This document shows, in pieces, positions 56,701 to 64,000 of a stretch of 64,000 bases of DNA. The notes beneath the pieces are model-generated. The model worked only from the letters and a program-made list of their open reading frames with translations. It was not told the origin of the DNA and ran no database searches. Made by a program: the position numbers and the translations under genes. Source of the stretch: Symsagittifera roscoffensis. Lineage: Eukaryota > Xenacoelomorpha > Acoela > Convolutidae. How positions within the stretch are numbered: the stretch's first letter is position 1; every line of letters starts with the position of its first letter. The DNA lies in assembly GCF_963678635.1 (NCBI RefSeq), contig NC_087068.1, forward strand, positions 23,028,388-23,092,387, written 5' to 3'.

Positions 56701-59700
56701 GCTTCTGGTCTTGGCTACTGAATGTTTCTTCAGTTTTGACATATTTGAAATACACAGCGACATTTTTGGGTTGTTATTTTGTTGTGGGTTTGTTGACAGT
56801 TCATGGGAGTACTAAGTTTTTGATTTTGGTATTTTTGTTTCTGAAATATGTCTTTTTTGTGTTTGTTCTTGATGCGATCTTTTGTGGTATAAATTTTTTC
56901 ATTTTCCAGGACAGTGTGTGGCTAGTTGAGAAGTCTTGATTAGTTCATTGTTGTTCCAATCATCAATTCGACTGGGTTAGCGATCGTTGCAGAAGCGGAT
57001 TTGCGCTGTGGTGATTTTTTGTCCGAAGAAAGTTGTCGTCACAAAATGGTAGTTTCCACTAGCTTCTGGTCTTGACTACTGAATGTTTCTTCAGTTTTGA
57101 CATCTTTGAAATATACAGCGACATTTTTTGGGTGGTTAATGCGTTGTGGGTTTGCTGACAGTTCATGGGAGTACTAATTTTTCGATTTTGGTCTTTATGA
57201 TCCTGAAATATGTCTTCTGTGTTTGTTCTTGATGCGATCTTATGTGGTACAAACTTTTTTCATTTTCCAGGACAGTGTGTGGCTAGTTAAGAAGTCTTGA
57301 TGGGTTCATTGTTGTTCCAATCATCAATTCGACTGGGTTAGCGATCGTTGCAGAAGCGGATTTGCGCTGTGGTGATTTTTTGTCCGAAGAAAGTTGTCGT
57401 CACAAATTTGTAGTTTCCACTAGCTTCTGGTCTTGGTTACTGAATGCTTCTTCAGTTTTGACATCTTTGAAATAGGCAGCGCTGCTTTTTTTGGTTTGCT
57501 AATGCGTTTTGGGTCTGCTGATTGCTCATGGGACTTGTGGGTTTTGGATTTTGGTCTTTATGTTTCTGAAATATGTCTTTTTTTGTGTTCATCCTTGATG
57601 CGATTTTTGTGGTTTAAATTTTTTTCATTTTCAGGACATTGTGTGGCTAGTTAAGAAGTCTTGATTAGTTCATTGGTGTTCCAACCATCAATTCTACTGG
57701 GTTAGCGATCGTAGCAGAAGCGGATTTGCGCTGTGGTGATTTTTTGTCCGAAGAAAGTTGTCGTCACAAATTGGTAGTTTCCACTAGCTTCTGGTCTTGG
57801 CTACTGAATGTTTCTTCAGTTTTGACACCTTTGAAATACGCAGCGTCATTATTTGGGTAGTTAATGCGTTGTGGGTTTGCCGACAGTTCGTGGGAGTACT
57901 AAGTTTTCGATTTTGGTCTTTATGATCCTGAAATATGTCTTCTGTGTTTGTTCTTGATGCGATCTTATGTGGTACAAACTTTTTTCATTTTCCAGGACAG
58001 TGTGTGGCTAGTTAAGAAGTCTTGATGAGTTCATTGTTGTTCCAATCATCAATTCTACTTGGTTAGCGATCGTAGCAGAAGCGGATTTGCGCTGTGGTGA
58101 TTTTTTGTTCGAAGAAAGTTGTCGTCACAAATTGGTAGTTTCCACTAGCTTCTGGTCTTGGCTACTGAATGTTTCTTCAGTTTTGACATCTTTGAAATAC
58201 ACAGCGACATTTTTTGGGTGGTTAATGTGTTGTGGGTTTGCTGACAGTTCATGGGAGTACTAATTTTTCGATTTGGTCTTTATGTTCCTGAAATATGTCT
58301 TCTGTGTTTGTTCTTGACGCGATCTTTTGTGGTACAATTTTTTTCATATTCCAGGACAGTATGTGGCTAGTTAAGAAGTCTTGATGAAGTCATTGTTGTT
58401 CCAATCATCAATTCTACTTGGTTAGCGATCGTTGCAGAAGCGGATTTGCGCTGTGGTGATTTTTTGTCCGTAGAAAGTTGTCGTCACAAATTTGTAGTTT
58501 CCACGAGCTTCTGGTCTTGGTTACTGAATGCTTCTTCAGTTTTGACATCTTTGAAATAGGCAGCGCTGCTTTTTTTGGTTTGCTAATGCGTTTTGAGTAT
58601 GCTGATTGTTCATGGGACTTGTGGGTTTTGGATTTTGGTCTTTATGTTTCTGTAATATGTCTTTTTTTGTGTTCATCCTTGATGCGATTTTTTGTGGTTT
58701 AAATTTTTTTCATTTTCCAGGACCTTGTGTGGCTAGTTATGAAGTCTTGATTAGTTCATTGGTGTTCCAACCATCAATTCTACTGGGTTAGCGATCGTAG
58801 CTGAAGCGGATTTGCGCTGTGGTGATTTTTTGTCCGAAGAAAGTTGTCGTCACAAATTGGTAGTTTCCACTAGCTTCTGGTCTTGGCTACTGAATGTTTC
58901 TTCAGTTTTGACATCTTTGAAATACGCAGCGACATTTTTTGGGTGGTTAATGCGTTGTGGGTTTGCCGACAGTTCATGGGAGTACTAAGTTTTCGATTTT
59001 GGTCTTTATGGTCCTGAAATATGTCTTCTGTGTTTGTTCTTGATGCGATCTTATGTGGTACAAACTTTTTTCATTTTCCAGGACAGTGTGTGGCTAGTTA
59101 AGAAGTCTTGATGGGTTCATTGTTGTTCCAATCATCAATTCATTGGTTAGTGATCGTTGCAGAAGCGGATTTGCGCTGTGGTGATTTTTTGTCCGAAGAA
59201 AAATGTCGTCACAAATTGGTAGTTTCCACTGGCTTCTGGTCTTGGCTACTGAATGTTTCTTCAGTTTTGACATGTTTGAAATACACAGCGACATTTTTTG
59301 GGTAATTAATGCGTTGTGGGTTTGCTGAAAGTTCATGGGATTTCTGGGTTTTGGATTTTGGTCTTTATGTTTCTGAAATATGTCTTTTTTTGTGTTCATC
59401 CTTGATGCGATTTTTTGTGGTTTAAATTTTTTCATTTTCCAGGACAGTGTGTGGCTAGTTAAGAAGTCTTGATTAGTTCATTGGTGCTCCAATCATCATT
59501 TCTACTGGGATAGCGATCGTTGCAGAAGCGGATTTGCGCTGTGGTGATTTTTTGTTGAAGAAAGTTGTCGTCACAAATTGGTAGTTTCCACTAGCTTCTG
59601 GTCTTGGCTACTGAATGTTTCTTCAGTTTTGACATCTTTGAAATACACAGCGACATTTTTTGGGTCGTTAATGCGTTGTGGGTTTGCTGACAGTTCATGG

Positions 59701-62700
59701 GAGTACTAAGTTTTCGATTTTGGTCTTTATGATCCTGAAATATGTCTTCTGTGTTTGTTCTTGATGCGATCTTTTGTGGTACAAATTTTTTTTCATTTTC
59801 CAGGCCAGTGTGTGGCTAGTTAAGAAGTCTTGATGGGTTCATTGTTGTTCCAATCAACAATTCTACTTGGTTAGCGATCGTTGCAGAAGCGGATTTGCGC
59901 TGTGGTGATTTTTTGTCCGAAGAAAGTTGTCGTCACAAATTGGTAGTTTCCACTAGCTTCTGGTCTTGGCTACTGAATGTTTCTTCAGTTTTGACATCTT
60001 TGAAATACACAGCGACATTTTTTTTTGGGGGGGGGGGTTAATGCGTTGTGGGTTTGCTGACAGTTCATGGGAGTACTAAGTTTTCGATTTTGGTCTTCAT
60101 GATCCTGAAATATGTCTTCTGTGTTTGTTCTTGATGCGATATTTTGTGGTACAAATTTTTTTCATTTTCCAGGACAGTGTGTGGCTAGTTAAGAAGTCTT
60201 GATGGGTTCATTGTTGTTCCAATCATCAATTCTACTTGGTTAGCGATCGTTGCAGAAGCGGATTTGCGCTGTGGTGATTTTTTGTCCGAAGAAAACTGTC
60301 GTCACAAATTGGTAGTTTCCACTAGCTTCTGGTCTTGGCTACTGAATGTTTCTTCAGTTTTGACATCTTTTAAATACACAGCGACATTTTTTTGGGTGGT
60401 TAATACAATGTGGGTTTGCTGACATTTCATGGGAGTACTAAGTTTTCGATTTTGGTCTTTATGATCCTGAAATATGTCTTCTGTGTTTGTTCTTGACGCG
60501 ATCTTTTGTGGTACAAGTTTTTTCATATTCCAGGACAGTGTGTGGCTAGTTAAGAAGTCTTGATGAGTTCATTGATGTTCCAATAATCAATTTCACTGGG
60601 TTAGCGATCGTTGCAGAAGCAGATTTGCGCTGTGGTGATTTTTTGTCCGAAGAAATCTTCTGGTCTTGGTTACTGAATGCTTCTTCAGTTTTGACATCTT
60701 TGAAAAAGGCAGCGCTGCTTTTTTGGTTTGTTAATGCGTTTTGCGTATGCTGACTGTTCATGGGACTTCTGGGTTTTGGATTTTGGTACTTATGTTTCTG
60801 AAATATGTCTTTTTTTGTGTTCATCCTTGATGCAATTTTTTGTGGTTTAAATTTTTTCATTTTCCAGGACAGTGTGTGGCTAGTTAAGAAGTCTTGATTA
60901 GTTCATTGGTGTTCCAATCATCAATTCTACTGGGTTAACGATCGTTGCAGAAGCGGATTTGCGCTGTGGTGATTTTTTGTCCCAAGAAAGTTGTCGTCAC
61001 AAATTGGTAGTTTCCACTAGCTTCTGGTCTTGGCTACTGAATGTTTCTTCAGTTTTGACATCTTTGAAATACACAGCGACATTTTTTGGGTGGTTAATGC
61101 GTTGTGGGTTTGCTGATAGTTCATTGGAGTACTAAACTTTCGATTTGGATCTTTATGATCCTGAAATATGTCTTCTGTGTTTGTTCTTGATGCGATATTT
61201 TGTGGTACAAATTTTTTTCATTTTCCAGGACAGTGTGTGGCTAGTTAAGAAGTCTTGATTAGTTCATTGGTGTTCCAATCATCAATTCTACTGGGTTAAC
61301 GATCGTTGCAGAAGCGGATTTGCGCTGTGGTGATTTTTTGTCCGAAGAAAATTGTCGTCACAAATTGGTAGTTTCCACTAGCTTCTGGTCTTGGCTACTG
61401 AATGTTTCTTCAGTTTTGACATCTTTGAAATACACAGCGAAATTTTTTGGGTGGTTAATGCGTTGTGGTTTTGCTGATAGTTCATGGGAGTACTAAGTTT
61501 TCGATTTGGGTCTTTATGATCCTGAAATATGTCTTCTGTGTTTGTTCTTGATGCGATATTTTGTGGTACAAATTTTTTTCCTTTTCCAGTGTGTGGCTAG
61601 TTAAGAAGTCTTGATGGGTTCATTGTTGTTCCAATCATCAATTTCACTGGGTTAGCGATAGTTGCAGAAGCGGATTTGCGCTGTGGTGATTTTTGTCCGA
61701 AGAAAGTTGTCGTCACAAATTGGTAGTTTCCACTAGCTTCTGGTCTTGGCTACTGAATGTTTCTTCAGTTTTGACATCTTTGAAAAACAAAACGACATTT
61801 TTTTGGGTGGTTAATGCGTTGTGGTTTTTCTGAAAGTTCATGGGAGTACTATGTTTTCAATTTTGGTCTTTATGTTCCTGAAATATGTCTTCTGTGTTTG
61901 TTCTTGACGCGATCTTTTGTGGTACAAGTTTTTTCATATTCCAGGACAGTGTGTGGCTAGTTAAGAAGTCTTCATGAGTTCATTGTTGTTCCAATCATCA
62001 ATTTCACTGGGTTAGCGATCGTTGCAGAAGCAGATTTGCGCTGTGGTGATTTTTTGTCCCAAGAAAGTTGTCGTCACAAATTGGTAGTTTCCACTAGCTT
62101 CTGGTCTTGGCTACTGAATGTTTCTTCAGTTTTGACATCTTTGAAAAACAAAGCGACATTTTTTTGGGTGGTTATTGCGTTGTGGGTTTGCTGATAGTTC
62201 ATGGGAGTACTAAACTTTCGATTTAGATCTTTATGATCCTGAAATATGTCTTCTGTGTTTGTTCTTGATGCGATATTTTGTGGTACAAATTTTTTTCATT
62301 TTCCAGGACAGTGTGTGGCTAGTTAAGAAGTCTTGATGAGTTCATTGTTGTTCCAATCATCAATTCTACTGGGTTAACGATCGTTGCAGAAGCGGATTTG
62401 CGCTGTGGTGATTTTTTGTCCCAAGAAAGTTGTCGTCACAAATTGGTAGTTTCCACTAGCTTCTGGTCTTGGCTACTGAATGTTTCTTCAGTTTTGACAT
62501 CTTTGAAAAACAAAGCGACATTTTTTTGGGTGGTTATTGCGTTGTGGGTTTGCTGATAGTTCATGGGAGTACTAAACTTTCGATTTAGATCTTTATGATC
62601 CTGAAATATGTCTTCTGTGTTTGTTCTTGATGCGATATTTTGTGGTACAAATTTTTTTCATTTTCCAGGACAGTGTGTGGCTAGTTAAGAAGTCTTGATG

Positions 62701-64000
62701 AGTTCATTGTTGTTCCAATCATCAATTCTACTGGGTTAACGATCGTTGCAGAAGCGGATTTGCGCTGTGGTGATTTTTTGTCCCAAGAAAGTTGTCGTCA
62801 CAAATTGGTAGTTTTCACTAGCTTCTGGTCTTGGCTACTGAATGTTTCTTCAGTTTTGACATCTTTGAAAAACACAGCGACATTTTTTGGGTGGTTAATG
62901 CGTTGTGGGTTTGCTGATAGTTCATGGGAGTACTAAACTTTCGATTTGGATCTTTATGATCCTGAAATATGTCTTCTGTGTTTGTTCTTGATGCGATATT
63001 TTGTGGTACAAATTTTTTTCATTTTCCAGGACAGTGTGTGGCTAGTTAAGAAGTCTTGATGGGTTCATTGTTGTTCCAATCATCAATTCTACTTGGTTAG
63101 CCATCGTTGCAGAAGCGGATTTGCGCTGTGGTGATGTTTTGTCCGAAGAAAGTTGTCGTCACAAATTGGTAGTTTCCACTAGCTTCTGGTCGTGGCTACT
63201 GAATGTTTCTTCAGTTTTGACATCTTTGAAATACACAGCGACATTTTTTGGGTGGTTAATGCGTTGTGGGTTTGCTGATAGTTCATGGGAGTACTAAGTT
63301 TTCGATTTGGGTCTTTATGATCCTGAAATATGTCTTCTGTGTTTTTTCTTGATGCGATATTTTGTGGTACAAATTTCTTTCATTTTCCAGGACAGTGTGT
63401 GGCTAGTTAAGAAGTCTTGATGGGTTCATTGTTGTTCCAATCATCAATTCTACTTGGTTAGCGATCGTTGCAGAAGCGGATTTGCGCTGTGGTGATTTTT
63501 TGTCCGAAGAAATTGTCGTCACAAATTGGTAGTTTCCACTAGCTTCTGGTCTTGGCTACTGAATGTTTCTTCAGTTTTGACATCTTTGAAATACAAAGCG
63601 ACATTTTTTGGGTGGTTAATGCGTTGTGGTTTTTCTGAAAGTTCATGGGAGTACTAAGTTTTCAATTTTGGTCTTTATGATCCTGAAATATGTCTTCTGT
63701 GTTTGTTCTTGACGCGATCTTTTGTGGTACAAGTTTTTTCATATTCCAGGACAGTGTTTGGCTAGTTAAGAAGTCTTCATGAGTTCATTGTTGTTCCAAT
63801 CATCAATTTCACTGGGTTAGCGATCGTTGCAGAAGCAGATTTGCGCTGTGGTGATTTTTTGTCCGAAGAAAGTTGTCGTCACAAATTGGTAGTTTCCACT
63901 AGCTTCTGGTCTTGGTTACTGAATGCTTCTTCAGTTTTGACAGCTTTGAAAAACACAGCGACATTTTTTGGGTTGTTAATGCGTTTTGGGTATGCTGACT

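Larger units (their letters stand above)
45400..64000. repeat. Satellite array, ~363-base monomer, about 50 copies, continues past window
   Basis: Each monomer contains GTTAGCGATCGTTGCAGAAG, CGGATTTGCGCTGTGGTGAT, AATTGGTAGTTTCCACTAGC, TTCTGGTCTTGGCTACTGAA, TTTCTTCAGTTTTGACATC and TTTTCATTTTCCAGGACAGT. Two monomer types differ in the variable part (TAATCATGGGACTTCTGGGT against AGTTCATGGGAGTACTAAG). Units at 50122-50484 and 50485-50847 are virtually identical, as are those around 62290-63010, so homogenisation is recent. Indels in T-runs are frequent. A G-run near 60026 interrupts one unit. Confidence 0.97.

Noticed and set aside
45400-64000. Regular repeats resembling a CRISPR array
   Set aside because: Monomers of ~363 bases are contiguous with no unique spacers, and the DNA is eukaryotic.

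Overview
The window is animal nuclear DNA: AT-rich, intron-containing and dominated by repeats. Three things point to a metazoan: a Ty3/Gypsy retrovirus-like element with an envelope gene, a trypsin-fold gene with canonical GT-AG introns, and a degenerate TTAGGG-type telomere-like tract. A tunicate would fit, since env-bearing Gypsy elements (the Tor group) are known in larvaceans, but the sequence does not prove the species.

Region 1 (about 1-17640) is one very large retrovirus-like element on the + strand, cut by the left window edge. In order it holds a leader, a small basic ORF overlapping the gag start, Gag with a CCHC knuckle, aspartic protease, RT, RNase H and integrase, a spacer, a two-membrane-segment/Pro-Ser-Thr-rich gene (ORFX), a three-piece Env, a 599-codon gene of unknown family (ORFY) joined to env by an ATGA overlap, and a 2 kb 3' region with splice-like signals and a perfect 28-base palindrome. 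In-frame stops and frameshifts show that this copy is decayed, yet ORFY is intact. At 15 kb or more of coding layout it is about twice a typical Gypsy element, and the two extra genes are the most novel content.

Region 2 (about 17.65-37 kb) is a host locus. Three exons (21560-21821, 35199-35280, 36260-36743) join in phase into a predicted 275-residue secreted trypsin-fold protein. It has lost catalytic His and Asp, the S1 Asp and the IVGG activation sequence, but keeps the Ser: a serine protease homologue. Its 13.4 kb first intron holds most of a tandem duplication of a 5.5 kb unit (21339-26860 and 26861-32544). The second copy carries a dead duplicate of exon 1, and both copies carry a BEL/Pao Pol tail remnant. 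Short hAT-like elements with terminal inverted repeats and 8-base target duplications lie at 20762-21056 and inside intron 2 (35728-36156); a third, partial copy ends at 33843.

Region 3 (37-43 kb) is gene-poor. It holds a broken LINE reverse transcriptase (minus strand), a foldback built of GAGCGGTTT words, small inverted and tandem repeats, a telomere-like tract, and a 974-base element with two ~290-base LTRs and a primer-binding-site-like sequence (a TRIM).

Region 4 (43.2-64 kb, running off the right edge) is tandem arrays. First come five to six copies of a ~350-363-base unit carrying a splice acceptor and donor around an exon-like block. After a CTG/TTG tract follow about 50 copies of a ~363-base satellite, with higher-order periods of about 1461 bases, that holds recurrent ~75-105-codon reading frames.
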